Positions 48,001 to 57,659 are shown, numbered from the stretch's first letter. The stretch is DNA of 64,000 nucleotides from Rhinopomastus cyanomelas (GCA_013400115.1 VXBP01010392.1:81954-145953); one strand, 5' to 3'. The notes: generated by a model from the letters alone, not told the origin. Made by a program: numbers and translations.

Positions 48001-51000
48001 ATCTTCATCATGAAGAAGTTCCTTTTCATATTGATGGCTCCATCTTCCTGCCACCATATTTATAAACACTAATTAGGTCACCCCTCTGTCTCCTTTTTTC
48101 CAACCTAAAGAGACCCAGCTCCCTCAGCCTTTCCTAATCAGGAAGATGTTCCGCACCCTTCATCATTTTTGAGGCTCTACGCCTCAATTCTGATACTGCA
48201 GGTGACTGCTAAATGTTTTGCTGGAGCCACTTAGGGTCTCTGGGAATGGTTGTTCTTATCAGACTGCAAAGTGCCGCTGTTCTTCGACACCTTTCTGCTG
48301 TCAGAGGTCACTTTCCTTTGCCGCATCCTCCTGTCTATGCCCAGTCTCTACCCTGCGTTCTGCTCTGTACAGGCAGTGTTCTGCTGAACATCTCCTCACA
48401 GAGACAAAACAAAACAGGAAAAGTAAGAAGGATGCAGGGTGCAAAGATCATAAACCTGTCCAGACATCTTCAGTTGATTCCCTGGCTGGACTTCAGTGCT
48501 CTTAAAAGGCAAATCTATGCTTTGTCTTCTGTGAAGCTGCCATGGACCAGTCTGTTAGGTTTTAGGTTATAAAACAGGGCCTTTCTTATTCCACTGTAGG
48601 TGGTTGAGGCTGGAGAACTTCCTCAGTGGTATATGGGGAAGGCTAAGATCACTTCCCATTGATTTTTATACCTGATGAGGTGATATCTAGGTAAAGCATG
48701 CCTGGAATCATTTTGATTCATCGCATGGAAATGTAATGAAGCATAACAAGGGTAAGTGTAGAGTCTTGCATCTGGGCAAGAACAATCCCAGGTACCAGTA
48801 TAGGCTGGGGACTGACCTGTTGGAGAGCTGTGTAAGAGAAAGGGACCTGGGGGTCCTGGTGCCCAGCAGGATGACCATGAGCCAGCAGTGTGCTCTTGTG
48901 GCCAAGAGGGCCAACAGCATCCTGGGGTGGATCAGAAGAGGGGTGGTTAGCAGATCAAGAGAGGCTCCTCTCCCCCTCTACTCTGCACCGGTGAGACCAC
49001 ATCTGGAGTATTGTGTCCAGTTCTGGGCCTCTCAGTTCAAGAGGGATGTGGAGCTGCTGGAGGGAGTCCAGTGTACAGCAACGAGGATGATGAAGGAAGT
49101 GGAGCACCTCCCTTATGAGGAGAGGCTGAGGGAGCTGGGTCTGTTTAGCTTGGAGAACAGGAGACTGATGGGTGATGTCATTAATGTTTATAAATATTTG
49201 AAGGATGGGTGTCAGGAGAATGGAGCCAGGCTCTTCTCAATGTCATCTAGTGACAGGACGAGGGGCAATTGTTGTAAGTTGGAACATAGGAGATTTCGCA
49301 TCAACCTGAGAAGGAACTCCTTCACAGTGAGGGTGACGGAGCACTGGAACAAGCTGCCCAGGGAGGTTGTGCAGTCTCTTTCACTGGAGACATTTCAGAC
49401 CCCCCCGGATGTGTTCCTGTGTGACTTTGTCCAGGTGATCCTGCTGTGGCAGGAGGATTGGACTAGATGATCTTTTGAGGTCCCTTCCAATCCCTAATGA
49501 TTCTATGATTCTGTGATTGAGAAGGTTGTATGGCCAAGGAAAGGTAAAATGGCTGTGAAGGACTGTTGAATGAAACCATGCAAACACAGTCTCCATCTTA
49601 GCATGTTTCTCAGTGTTGGAAGGTACATGAGAAATGCCACAACATGCCCTAGAGCATGTCCAGGGGGTCACTGTCCGAAGCAGGATGCTGAGTTACAGCT
49701 TTGGTGCAGTGCATCGTAGCAGTCCTGGTTTCAGTTCCCATTGTTGTACTCTCCTGTCACAGGCATCTAATATTGATGATGTCCTGAGTCACCACACAAG
49801 CTTCCTGGACAACTGCTTGAAAGATTGCATGCTCACTAACCCAGAGCTGCTGAAGATCTTCTCCAAGCTGATGTCTGTCTGCGTCATGTTCACAAACTGC
49901 ATGCAGGTATGTATAGCCTCCCCGTGTTGGCCACGCATGCCAGCCAACCAGCTGGGACAGTCCTGCTTTACAACTCCACGTCTCTTGTCCTCAATGTACG
50001 TGGAAGAGCCTCTGTTCTTCCTGCCAGCAGGCTTTAGACCTTGACTGCTTGGATCTTCATTCTTTCTCCCAAATGATTTGTGTGGCTTGTCCCATCACAA
50101 AATTGTCTCTGCTGAAACATGGTTTAATGGGCAGAGTGGGGTTGGGTTGATGGTTGGATATGATGATCTTGAAGGTCTCTTCTAGCCTTAGTGACTCTAT
50201 GATTCTGTGCTTTTCTTCAGTGTTGGGATCACATTCATGTGAACTGAATTACCTCTCTTCAGCCAGTCCTGCAGCAGAATTTGAGGTGTTTTTATTATGC
50301 TTTTTAGTTTTTATCATGCTCTTTTGAGCATGAGGTCAGCTGAGGACTGGTGATTTGACCTGTGGAGACTGATCTCTGTGGGCACACTAGGCAGCATTTC
50401 AGGGAGTCCACAGCTTTAAAAAACACACACCTTCCTTTGAATTTAGGGAGCTTTGTGTATTAGCATCTTAAATGTAGTGTCAGAGTTAGCTTTCCCTTGA
50501 GTTACCTAGCTGCTCTGCTACCAGAACTGGTCAGACTCATGCTTTGCTGTGATTGAAAAAATGGGATCTAACCGTTACCCCAACTCTTTGACATTCCCAG
50601 CGGTTTACTCAGAGCATGAAGCTGGATCATGAGATGGACCGCCTGACATTAGAGCATGGGACAATGCTGGGCCCACCGACAGAGAAGGAGCGTGCAGAAG
50701 AGAGTGCGAAGAAAAAGCTGACTAACAAGGTTGGTTAGGGGTGGACATGTGGGTCTTTTCCTCTGTTACAATGCAGCCTGGGTTGCAGCCTGGTCAGGGT
50801 GGCTGTCAAACCTCTTGCAGATAGACCTTCCTAGTTTCTAGAGCACTTCTGTCCCCAAAAGCAGAATCTCTTTGGAGTTGTGGGCAGTTTTAAGAGCAGT
50901 GTGGAGGAGCACTGGTGGTGTTCTCCAGGTCTGCTTCTGTCTCCCAGTCTCCCTCAGCAGTCAGTGCACTTGTTTATGAGTTGTTTTCTCTTCAGCTGTG

Positions 51001-54000
51001 CAGTGGGTACCCACATCCAGGCTTTCTGCAACTCAAGAACTCTTCTTGTTTCCAGCACTAGCATTTGGTGCTATATCACCCAGTAAAGTGCTGGGTGGAA
51101 CTCATTACAGTCCATCCCTTTCGTGTCTGGGGCAGTTGTCCATATTTCTCTATCTAGATGCACATGCTGTCAGTGATGTGTGTGCTTAGCAGAGGGCTTA
51201 GCAGAGTACCTCCTGGCACATGGTCCCTCATGCAGCCAGAATGTTCATAGGTTGCAGCTTCAGGCAACACTCCGTTTTGGCTTGTGGTTTGTCTTCTGCT
51301 TGAGGATGAGTAATCACAGCATGTATTTGAGGAGAACTCTGCTGGCATCTACTCTGGGGTTCCCTAGCACAGCAAGGGTTTGAACTGCTGCAGACCCTGT
51401 AACTGTTTTGAAATATGGATTTGACACAGTCTCCCACAGCATCTTTGCAGCCAAACTGAGGCAGTGTGGTCTGAACGATCGGGTTAGTGAGGTGGATTGT
51501 GATGTGGCTGCAGGATAGAAGCCAGAGAGTCGTGGTCAATGGGACAGAGACCAGTTGGAGGCCTGCACCTGGTGGAGTTCCCCAAGGGTCACTACTGAGA
51601 CCGGTCCTATTCAGTCTGTTCATTAAGGGTTGGATGAGGGATTAGAGAGCACTGTCAGCAAGTTTGCTGATGACACAAAGCTGGGACTACTGGCCGACAA
51701 CCCAGCAGGCTGTACTGCCATTCAGCTGGACCTGGACAGGCTGGAGAGTTGGCGCGGGGAGACATTGAGTGAACTATAACAAGGGCAGTGTAGGGTCTGT
51801 CACTGGGCAAGAACAACCCAGGTACCGGTATAGATTGGGGACTGAGCTATCAGAGAGCAGCAGAGGAGAAAGGGAGCTGGGGGTCCTGGTGGCCAGCAGG
51901 ATGACCATGAGTCAGCAATTTGCCCTTGTGGCCAAGAAGGCCAATGGCACCCTGGGGTGGATTAGAAGGGGACATCTGGAATATTATGTCCAGTTCTGGC
52001 CCCTTCACTTCCAGACAGACACAAAACTGCTTGAGAGTCCAATCCAGAACCACCAAGATGATGAAGGGAGTGGAGCATCTCCCTGATGAGGAAAGTCTAA
52101 AGGCGCTGGGTCTCTTGAGTTTGGAAAAAAGGAGACAGAGGGGTGACCCCATAAAAGTTTATAAATATGGAAAGGGTGGGTGCTCGGAGGATGGAACCAG
52201 GCTCTTCTCAGTGTCATCCAATGATAGGACAAGGGGCAATGAGTGTAAGCAGGAACATAGCAGGTTCCACATCAATATGTGAAGGAACTTCTTCACGGTG
52301 AGGGTGACAGAGCACTGGAATGAGCTGCCCAGGGCTGTTGTGGGGTTTGTTTAAAACCTACCTGGATATGTTCCTGTGAGACTTGATGTGGCAATCCTGC
52401 TCTGTTAGTGGGATCCTGGACTGGATCATCTTTCAAGGTCCCTTCCAATCCCTAATGTTCTGTGATTCTTTTGCTTTAGTGTCTTAGTGACTGTTTGAGC
52501 AGGGTAGGGAATAGGGTAGCTGCCCNTGCTTTAGTGTCTTATTGACTGTTCAGTTGTAACTGTTTGAGCAGGGTAGGGAATAGGGTAGCTGCCCCTGTTT
52601 GGCACATGTGAGTCACCATACACATGGGGTCACTGTGCCTTTGTCTTGATAGCTTTTAGCAGAACATGCTGACAATCTTCACCTCACGTCTGGCTTTGAA
52701 GCAACAATCAACAAGTTTGATAGCAATTTCTCCACACATCTGCTGGACCTGTTGGACAAACTGAGCATTTACAGTACCAATGACTGTGAGCACAGCATGC
52801 TCAACATCATCTACAGGTGAGGCAGTAGTTTTCTCTCTGTACCTTCTCCTCCTGTGCTTCCCAAGTTCAGCTATGGAAGAATAATTGCTGATAAGAGTTC
52901 TGTCTGCCTCATCAGACACAGACAGAAACACTGAATTCACCAGATAGCGCTTTGCGTTTTAACCCACGCCTGAAAAAAGCATCCCACTGGTATTTGAATG
53001 ACGTTAAGTGCACCTGTTAATGTTGTAAATGTAACCCAAGGGCATTATCTCACTGTGTAGGCAATGAGTTAGCTGGTTCCTCGTGAGAACATCACGCAAG
53101 GGGTAGATCAGAAGTGGCTCTTTCAAGTTATATCTTGTATTGATTTAATTAAGCATCCATTGATAGGTGTCCTCATCCTTAATATTGTTGCCTCATCCAT
53201 ACTTCCTAGCTACTTAGAAATCAAAATGCGTCCAGTAATACCAGGGTACACTGGAGAGATCAGGTTTCGCTGCTTGGTTTCTCACCTTTGTGTTTCTTTT
53301 TCAACAAAATGATATGCACAAGGCCTTCTTTGGGATGATTAACGGCGCTGGTGAAGGGCTCGGAGAATAAATCTTATGAGGTGAGACTGAAAGAGTTGGG
53401 GCTGTTTAGTTTGAGGAAAAGGAAGCTTAGGGGAGACCTCATCACTCTCTACAACTATCTGAGAGGATATTGTAGAGATTTTGGTGCTGGTCTCTTCTCA
53501 CAGGTAATTGGTGACAGAACCAGGGAGAACAGCTTCAAGCTTCAACAGGGTAGGTTTAGACTAGATATCAGGAAGAAATTCTTCACAAAGAGAGTGGTCA
53601 GGCACTGGAATGGGCTGCCCAGGGTGATGGTTGAGACGCCATCCATGGATGCATTTAAAAGTCACTTAGATGTAGTGTTGGAGGATCTGATTTAGGGGTG
53701 AACTAGTGGAGTAGGGTTGATGGCTGAACTCGATGATCCCAAGGGTCTTTTCCAACTGGAATGATTCTGTGATTCTATATTGCTGGTATTGCTGGGCTTG
53801 TTAAGGTCCCTGGTATAGATTGTTGTAGCATGTGGGGACCTGCCCTTGTACCTCTAGCTTGGAAGAACCACAGCTAATGCTCAAGAAGCGTTATCCACAG
53901 GTGTGTAAATGTGCTGTGCAAGCAGAAGGCTTCTGACTTTCATCCTGCCACCAGCACTTTGGGAGCAAAAGAGAAATCATTGCAACAGCTACGGAGTTTG

Positions 54001-55562
54001 CTCCTGGTTGCAGCTTTTATTGTTTGTGGCTGGAATACGTTTCTAAAGAAACTGTGGGTTGGAAATGTGCAGCTGAGGCACACACATCACCAGAGAGTGA
54101 GCAGGCAAGCAAGGGTCAGAAGCTGGCTTCTCTTCATTCAAAGAGTCACCTTGGTGGAGGTCTCATGAAAGAGCTGCCAGTTACCTCACTCCCAGTAAAG
54201 TCTGTGACACTTCATAAATGATGCTGGCAGGATGCTGGGCATATAGGGAAAAGAATGCTTGCTGTTTCCAGTGAAAAGGCAAGAGACAGATACTGCACGT
54301 AGGCATAAGTGCAAGATGCTCAGATTCTCATGAATGTAAAGTGTTTTAAAACCTGAAGTACTTGTTCTATGTCTGTAAGCCTGACGGACACATTTGCACG
54401 GTTTGGAGGTGTGTGTGTGTCCTAGAACACCTGAGATACAGCCACTTTGGAGTTGCTATCAGCTAGGCAACAGAAAACAAAGCCACCCTGAGCATGCATG
54501 AAGTTCTTCCTGCTGTTTGTAAGCTCCTCTGGAGCCTTCTTTTCATGTGTAAGCAACTGAAAACAGCTCTTACAGGACTAGGCAGAAGTTAAGGCCATTT
54601 CAGGTGTTGATTTTTTAATCTCAAATGCCTTTTCCAACCTAAAGGATGCTGTGATCTTTTCTAAGGAAAGCTTTTGGTTTAACAAAGAGTAGCTCCTCTC
54701 TCTCTCAATCCTATCCAGATGTGGTGCCCCCAGGGCTTGAGTTATTACACTTTAGTTGTCCTCATAGTGCTGAGATCTGCCCGAGGAAGGTTACAGCAGC
54801 TGTGGAAGTGGGTTATTTTGGGGCATCATTTTGGTTTATCGGGGCCATGGGATTATGATGCTGCTGATACCTGTAAACCCTGTTTGTGATGTATCGGCAA
54901 TACTTGTGATTTTGGCTGAGGATTTTATGTAGTAACACGAGTTGAGCAGTGGTGAACTCAGGTATCCAGAGTGGTGGGAAGTGGCCAGGAATGTGTGGAG
55001 AGTGAGGAGCCCTCACCCCAAGTGCCTTGTCCCCATAACAGGTTTATGGGTGAGGCTGGGCCTCTGGAGAAGAAACTGTTAGTTAGCAGTTGGTCCTTCC
55101 CAATGTAATTTATACACCTGTAGAGAACAGGTGACATTTAGAAGAGGGGTCAGTGCACACATCTCTGTCTTGCTCTGAACAGTTGCAGGATCTGTCCAGT
55201 CCAGGGCAATCTCATGATGCGGCTGGCTGGCCTGCTGATGCCTTGGGAGAGCTTTCTCCTCGGAGGAGCATGGCTGGTTAAAAGCAAGACTGTGAGCAGC
55301 AGAGTGGGCTGAGGGAGGGCTGTGGCAACGACCTTTGTCCTAAAACCCATCTAACCCTGTAAATGACTTTATTTTTGATCCCCTTGCTGCCTGTTGGTGT
55401 CTTGGACAGCACTGAGCCTGTGGGCTGCTGAAACTTGTAGGGGTTTTATTTCTCAGGTTGGACTTCAATGGGTTCTACACGGAGCGTTTGGAGCACATGT
55501 CTGCTGAGCGCAGCCAGAAGGCAGCTCCCTTTCTTCCCTGCCTGACTGTGCCTGCCCAGTGA
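24097..55562 (+). CDS. TUBGCP2: Gamma-tubulin complex component 2 (GCP2)
   Basis: Coding exons: 24097-24246, 26290-26418, 27400-27570, 32299-32446, 34083-34290, 35320-35519, 37574-37763, 38782-38927, 40015-40195, 42180-42360, 43626-43798, 45581-45709, 47645-47765, 49763-49906, 50601-50729, 52653-52816, 55457-55562; 2670 bases, 889 residues (human 902). All junctions are GT-AG and phase-consistent. GCP2 pairs with GCP3 and gamma-tubulin to form the gamma-TuSC unit that nucleates microtubules at centrosomes. The N-terminus MSEFRIHHDVNELLSLLRVH is near-invariant in the family. The Spc97/Spc98 core follows: WVYERPALIGDFLIG, EDLLYVLIGVDGRYI, PVAASYSAVTRFVEEK, KWIYRGIINDPYSEFMVEEH, MDQGDFFVHFMDLTEEEL, FDYIVKWPLSLIINRKALTR, RQRMLNFVQNIQYYMMFEVM. 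The first coding exon begins at an acceptor (24078), so a non-coding exon lies upstream. Introns are filled with CR1 but no coding exon is damaged. Confidence 0.98.
24700..24882 (+). mobile_element. CR1 3' end, TUBGCP2 intron
   Basis: GGCTGCCCAGGGTGGTGGTT through GATGGTTGGACTCGATAATC to GTGATTCTATGATTT. This type differs from the GACTAGATGATC type and matches the piece at 53350. Confidence 0.85.
25488..26260 (-). mobile_element. CR1 3' fragment, TUBGCP2 intron
   Basis: A long minus-strand copy from ATAGAATCACAGAACTATTT to about 26260, where the right side is truncated only 30 bases before exon 2 (26290). Confidence 0.9.
26630..27345 (-). mobile_element. Possible solo LTR, TUBGCP2 intron 2
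   Basis: On the minus strand it would run TGTTACCC...GACCCACA (TG...CA ends), about 700 bases, with a central ATTAAA/GTTTATTG region and a terminal GGGTCTTTGACCC inverted repeat. No target-site duplication could be confirmed and no family was recognised. It could be plain intron. Confidence 0.35.
27622..28790 (+). mobile_element. CR1 with reverse-transcriptase remnant, TUBGCP2 intron 3
   Basis: Begins in the DVSQAFDTISHS-like reverse-transcriptase block (27650) only 50 bases after exon 3 and runs to GTTCTTCAATTCTATTG. Stops and a P in place of A in the FADD motif show decay. Confidence 0.9.
28791..30285. other. TUBGCP2 intron 3 sequence without recognised repeats
   Basis: No exon, RNA or repeat was seen on either strand. 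The base composition is ordinary intron. Confidence 0.4.
30290..31288 (+). mobile_element. CR1 fragment, TUBGCP2 intron 3
   Basis: From the GAAGCCTGTATCCAGTGGAG block through GCAAGTTTGCTGATGACACA to TGTTCTCTGATTCTGTGATG. Of the same close subfamily as the copies at 37835, 48728 and 51415. Confidence 0.9.
31545..31632 (+). mobile_element. CR1 3' tip
   Basis: About 90 bases only: GGTTGGACTTGGTTTTTCTC then CCTTTCCAACCACGATTATT and the CTGTGATTCTGTGATG end. Confidence 0.75.
31990..32245 (+). mobile_element. CR1 3' fragment
   Basis: CTACAACTACCTGAAAAGAG at the left, TGGCTGGACTCAGTGATCTG and CCTTTCCAACCAGGAATATT at the right. It ends 54 bases before exon 4 of TUBGCP2, just upstream of its polypyrimidine tract. 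Confidence 0.75.
32510..32945 (+). mobile_element. CR1 3' fragment
   Basis: GAGAGCTGGAGCTGTTCAGC to CTTCTATATGATTCTT, with GCACTGGAACAGGTTGCCCA in between. More diverged than its neighbours. Confidence 0.8.
33062..33135 (-). mobile_element. CR1 3' tip, minus
   Basis: AGAGCCATAGACTCATTGAG with GTTGAAAGAGACCTCTAAGA, an inverted CR1 end of about 75 bases. Confidence 0.6.
33370..33445 (-). mobile_element. CR1 3' tip, minus
   Basis: CATAGAATCATCATGGCTGG and the following GACCTCCAGGATCATTAGTC mark another inverted end. It directly abuts a plus-strand CR1 piece. Confidence 0.6.
33460..34045 (+). mobile_element. CR1 fragment broken by an assembly gap
   Basis: Clean CR1 from GGAACTGGTTGCAAGACAGA (reverse-transcriptase end) to CCCCCTCT at 33981. 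There an N (33982) jumps directly to the 3' tip GGTTGGACTCAATGATCTCT. The roughly 500 bases normally between these blocks are missing. Confidence 0.85.
34291..35319. other. TUBGCP2 intron 5, unique sequence
   Basis: No repeat recognised; several short open frames are chance. Confidence 0.4.
35930..36590 (+). mobile_element. Internally deleted CR1
   Basis: Starts TGATGGAACAATTTGTCCTT and holds the VSLDFSKVFDTVSHS block. At about 36360 it jumps from GCAAGTTTG straight to TGTATAAGCTGGAACACACC, skipping about 600 bases of the usual CR1 before the normal 3' end. Confidence 0.9.
37130..37410 (-). mobile_element. CR1 fragment, minus
   Basis: Minus-strand CR1 of the AACCTAAACCTCCCCTGGTG type, with GGGCAGCCTGTTCCAAGGCC. 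Older CR1-like pieces of uncertain limits extend left to about 36640. Confidence 0.8.
37835..38545 (+). mobile_element. CR1 3' fragment
   Basis: From GGATTGATCTGTTGGAGAGC to CTAGTGTTCTGTCATTCTGT. Its 3' tip TTGGACTGGATGATCTTTTG is nearly the same as those at 31230 and 49455. Confidence 0.9.
39430..39925 (+). mobile_element. CR1 3' fragment
   Basis: GCCACACATTGAGTACTGGG to CAGTAATTCTGTGATTCTG, a subfamily with the GGGCTGGGCTGGATGAGCTC tip, the same as the minus copies at 22081 and 25488. Confidence 0.85.
40196..40584. other. TUBGCP2 intron 9 unique sequence
   Basis: Nothing recognised between exon 9 and the CR1 that follows. Confidence 0.35.
40585..40890 (-). mobile_element. CR1 3' fragment, minus
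   Basis: AGAATCATACAATGTTAGGG then GTTGGAATGGACCTCTAGAG at the left end; right end truncated near CCCCACTGAAAAGAG. Confidence 0.85.
40891..41554. other. TUBGCP2 intron 9 unique sequence
   Basis: Nothing recognised. Confidence 0.35.
41555..42060 (+). mobile_element. CR1 3' fragment
   Basis: TCATCCCCCTCTACTGTGCC to CCATTCTGTGATTGTGTGA, with a moderately diverged middle. Confidence 0.85.
42775..43430 (-). mobile_element. CR1 3' fragment, minus
   Basis: TATAGAATCAGAATGGTTTG then TGTTGGAAGGGACCTTAGAA; the right part holds AGCCTTCTCCAGGCTGAACA. Older than most copies here. Confidence 0.8.
43880..45580. other. TUBGCP2 intron 11, mostly unique sequence
   Basis: No clear repeat. A duplicated GTTTATTTTAA motif at 44045-44080 may be an LTR remnant but is too weak to call. 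Confidence 0.35.
46470..46830 (+). mobile_element. LTR-like element, plus orientation
   Basis: Holds AATAAA at 46769-46774 followed by TTACCTCCTCAAAAACTC and GAGTTCTTGGGTCTTTCC, the same arrangement as the minus-strand element at 21190-21760. The CTTTGGTGCACACGCTGTTG stretch upstream is consistent with an R region. The 5' limit is uncertain; no internal retroviral genes are present. Confidence 0.55.
46895..47110 (-). mobile_element. CR1 3' fragment, minus
   Basis: TAGAATCACAGAATTGCTGA then GGTTGGAAAAGATCTTTAAG to CCTTTCCAGGAATTTTTTCC. Confidence 0.85.
47820..48180 (-). mobile_element. CR1 3' fragment, minus
   Basis: CAGAATCACAGAATGTTAGA to CCCTTCATCATTTTTGAGGC. It begins only 55 bases after exon 13. 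Confidence 0.9.
48728..49525 (+). mobile_element. CR1 3' fragment with long open frame (young-looking)
   Basis: Complete 3' portion from AATGTAATGAAGCATAACAA to AATGATTCTATGATTCTGTG. A 244-codon frame is still open across it, so it has taken few indels. Confidence 0.92.
50130..50218 (+). mobile_element. CR1 3' tip
   Basis: GATGGTTGGATATGATGATC and TTAGTGACTCTATGATTCTG, about 90 bases. Confidence 0.75.
51415..52475 (+). mobile_element. CR1 fragment, TUBGCP2 intron 15
   Basis: Starts in the reverse-transcriptase block GGATTTGACACAGTCTCCCA and runs to CTAATGTTCTGTGATTCTT. The catalytic FADD block survives at 51663 but frames are broken. Confidence 0.9.
52462..52610. repeat. Duplicate flanking an N, likely contig overlap
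   Basis: A run of about 50 bases ending GGGAATAGGGTAGCTGCCC occurs before the N (52526) and again after it, with a small insertion (TTCAGTTGTAACTG). This is the signature of two overlapping contig ends placed side by side. Confidence 0.7.
53350..53778 (+). mobile_element. CR1 3' fragment
   Basis: A frame of 114 codons is open from AAGGGCTCGGAGAATAAATC to GTAGTGTTGGAGGATCTGAT, then GATGGCTGAACTCGATGATC and TGATTCTGTGATTCTAT. Confidence 0.9.
53779..55450. other. TUBGCP2 last intron, mostly unique
   Basis: No exon or RNA recognised. A possible CR1 tip of about 50 bases (CTTTTCCAACCTAAAGGATG) lies near 54630. Confidence 0.4.
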
Positions 55563-55810
55563 AGCCCTGCTGCTGTCCCTTGCAACCACCACCAGCAGAG
55601 AACTGGACACTCATTCACTTGGAGCTAGCAGTGCACAACTCTACATTGACAGTACGAGCTGGAAACAAACTGTAAGAGTTGTCCCAGAGAGACAGCGGAG
55701 CACTTGATCTCCAGAACTGTACGTAATGGGTTTTCTGTTCTGAGAGCCTTTTGTTAAGTCTTTTTTTTTTTTCAAACTACATTGTAAAATTATGTATTTG
55801 TGCATTGAAA

Positions 55811-55816
55811 AATAAA
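55811..55816 (+). terminator. TUBGCP2 poly(A) signal
   Basis: AATAAA 249 bases after the stop, preceded by a T-rich run. No other canonical hexamer lies closer to the stop. Confidence 0.75.
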
Positions 55817-55861
55817 TCTAAAGAAACAGGTTTATGTTGTCTGTTAACAAAACTTGGGGTG

Positions 55862-56015
55862 CAAGTTGAGGCCTCATCCTGGAGATCTTCAGCATGAGGC
55901 TGGATAAGGCTCTGGGCAACCTGATCTAGTTGTGGATGCCCCTGCTCACTGCAGGGGGGGTTGGACCAGATGCCCTGTGGAGGTGCCTTCCAGCCCACCC
56001 CAGTCTATGATTCTG
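55862..56015 (+). mobile_element. CR1 3' tip
   Basis: GATCTTCAGCATGAGGCTGG through GGGGTTGGACCAGATGCCCT to GTCTATGATTCTGTGA. Confidence 0.8.
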
Positions 56016-56235
56016 TGAATGGCTGACAGGGAGTTGGTTGAGAACTTGTTGGAGAGTAGCCCTGAATGGAGTTCTGGCAGACAGCAAGCTTGCCCTGAGC
56101 TGACAGTGTGCTCTTGTTGCCAAGAAGGCCAACGGGATTCTGGGGCGCACGAAGAAGATTGAGGCCAGTAAGTCATCTTGCCCCTCTGCTGTGCCCTGCT
56201 GAGGCCACGGCTGGAGTAGCCTGTCCAGTGCTGGG
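56016..56235 (+). mobile_element. CR1 fragment
   Basis: AGTTGGTTGAGAACTTGTTG to TGTCCAGTGCTGGGCTCC, from the part of CR1 that should precede the 3' end. It lies after one, so it is a separate insertion, cut off by the CpG island. Confidence 0.65.
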
Positions 56236-56810
56236 CTCCACAGTTGTCGGTGGCGCTTGCGCGAGGGTGCGCGCGCCTGTTGCGGGGCCTGAGCAGGAGC
56301 GATGGGGCTGGTGTACAGCTCTGCCGTGCGCGGTAGGGTTGTGTGTGCCCGAGGAGGACGGGCTGGGGGCTGTGGGGGAGGGCGGCTGCGTGCTGGCACA
56401 GCACAGGGTGGGAAGGATGGGGGCGGCCGCCCCGTGTTTTGCGCCCCCGTCAATCCCCCCGGGGGCAACATGGCGGCGAACGGTGGCGCTGCTCCCTGCG
56501 GGGTCGCCCGACCCGCATGTCAGTAAAACTTCCCCGAAGCCGCTTGGGGAGGGGCGGCGGCCTGGCCGCAGGGGCCTCCTGCCCAGCCCAGAGACACTCC
56601 GGCCTCGCCCCCTGTGAAAGCCCATAGGGCGCCCAGAGCTCCCCCAGCGCCTTGCCTCGGCCTCTGTGCCGGCCGTGGTTTTCAGGCAGGGCTGGTTCGC
56701 GGGGAGCAGACGGGCCCTGCGCGTTCGTTTGTGCTCTTGCCGCTGCGCTGCCGGGATTTGCCCTTGCGCAGGCCCTGCGCTTCGCCTCACGGCGCCGGGT
56801 GAGTAAATGT
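56235..56810. promoter_or_regulatory. Orphan CpG island
   Basis: About 575 bases dense in CpG with GGGCGGC and GGGGAGGGGCGGCGG boxes. A YY1-like AACATGGCGGCGAAC lies at 56467-56481, a typical housekeeping start-site element. The ATG opens only 19 codons before TAA, unless spliced at the weak donor GTCAGT just before. No known gene was recognised downstream in the window. Confidence 0.55.
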
Positions 56811-56869
56811 AATGGAAACGTCTACATGGAGTGTGGAAATCTTTGCGCTTGCATTTCTCCTTAAGTGTC

Positions 56870-57190
56870 TGTGCAGTCATAAAAATGTGAAGGGTGCGAG
56901 TCAGGAGGATGGAGCCAGACTCTTCTCAGTGTCATCCAATGATAGGATAAGGGGCAGTGGGTGTCAGCTGGAACACAGGAGGTTCCGCATCAATATGAGA
57001 AGGAACTTCTTCCCAGTGAAGGTAACGTTGCACTGGAATGGGCTGCCCAGAGGGGTTGTGGAATCTCCTCTGGAGACGTTTAAAACCTGTCCGGGTATGT
57101 TCCTGTGCGACTTGGTCTAGGTGATCCTGCTCTGGCAGGGGGATTGATCTTTGCAGGTCGCTTCCAATCCCTAATGTTCTGTGATTCTGT
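56870..57190 (+). mobile_element. CR1 3' fragment
   Basis: GGTGCGAGTCAGGAGGATGG to AATGTTCTGTGATTCTGTGA, close in sequence to the copies at 38230 and 52160. Confidence 0.9.
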
Positions 57191-57194
57191 GAAA

Positions 57195-57390
57195 CAGGGA
57201 ATTACTGGAGAGAGGGCAGTGAAGATGACTGGGGCCCTGGAGCATCTCTCCTGTGAGGAAAGATTGAGACAGCTGGGCCTGCTTAGCCTTGAGGGGAGAG
57301 CTAATCCCTGCCTTCAGAGTGGCTGTGGAGAGGACGGGCTCAGGCAGGATGAGTAGCAATGGGCACAAGCTGGATACAAGGAGTAATGTC
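57195..57390 (+). mobile_element. CR1-like fragment, diverged
   Basis: CTCTCCTGTGAGGAAAGATT then GAGACAGCTGGGCCTGCTTA match CR1 blocks. It follows a complete 3' end, so it is an independent piece. Confidence 0.6.
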
Positions 57391-57659
57391 ACACCATCAA
57401 GTGGGCCAGGACAGGAAGATGCTGCTGCACTGGGCAGTGGCTGCACACTGCTGATGACAACATCACTGAGAATTACCAGGGGGCAGAAATAATGGGGTTT
57501 AGATAATGCAAGAAAACAAGAGAGAGGACGGTCTTGAGGAGCAACACACGGGAGACTAGAATCCAGAAAAAAGCCCAACGAATTAGTAGGTTTTTAAAAA
57601 TTTATTTATTTTATGTTGTTGTGTTTAGAGTTGTAGTATGTTAATTCGGTGGTTTTCGT
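57391..57659. other. Short unannotated spacer before the minisatellite
   Basis: Ends in AT-rich sequence (57590-57640) leading into the pyrimidine array; no feature recognised. Confidence 0.35.

Noticed and set aside
56302..56526. 74-codon frame in the orphan CpG island as a gene
   Set aside because: No conserved motif; the better ATG (56470) yields only 19 residues. Kept as a promoter candidate instead.
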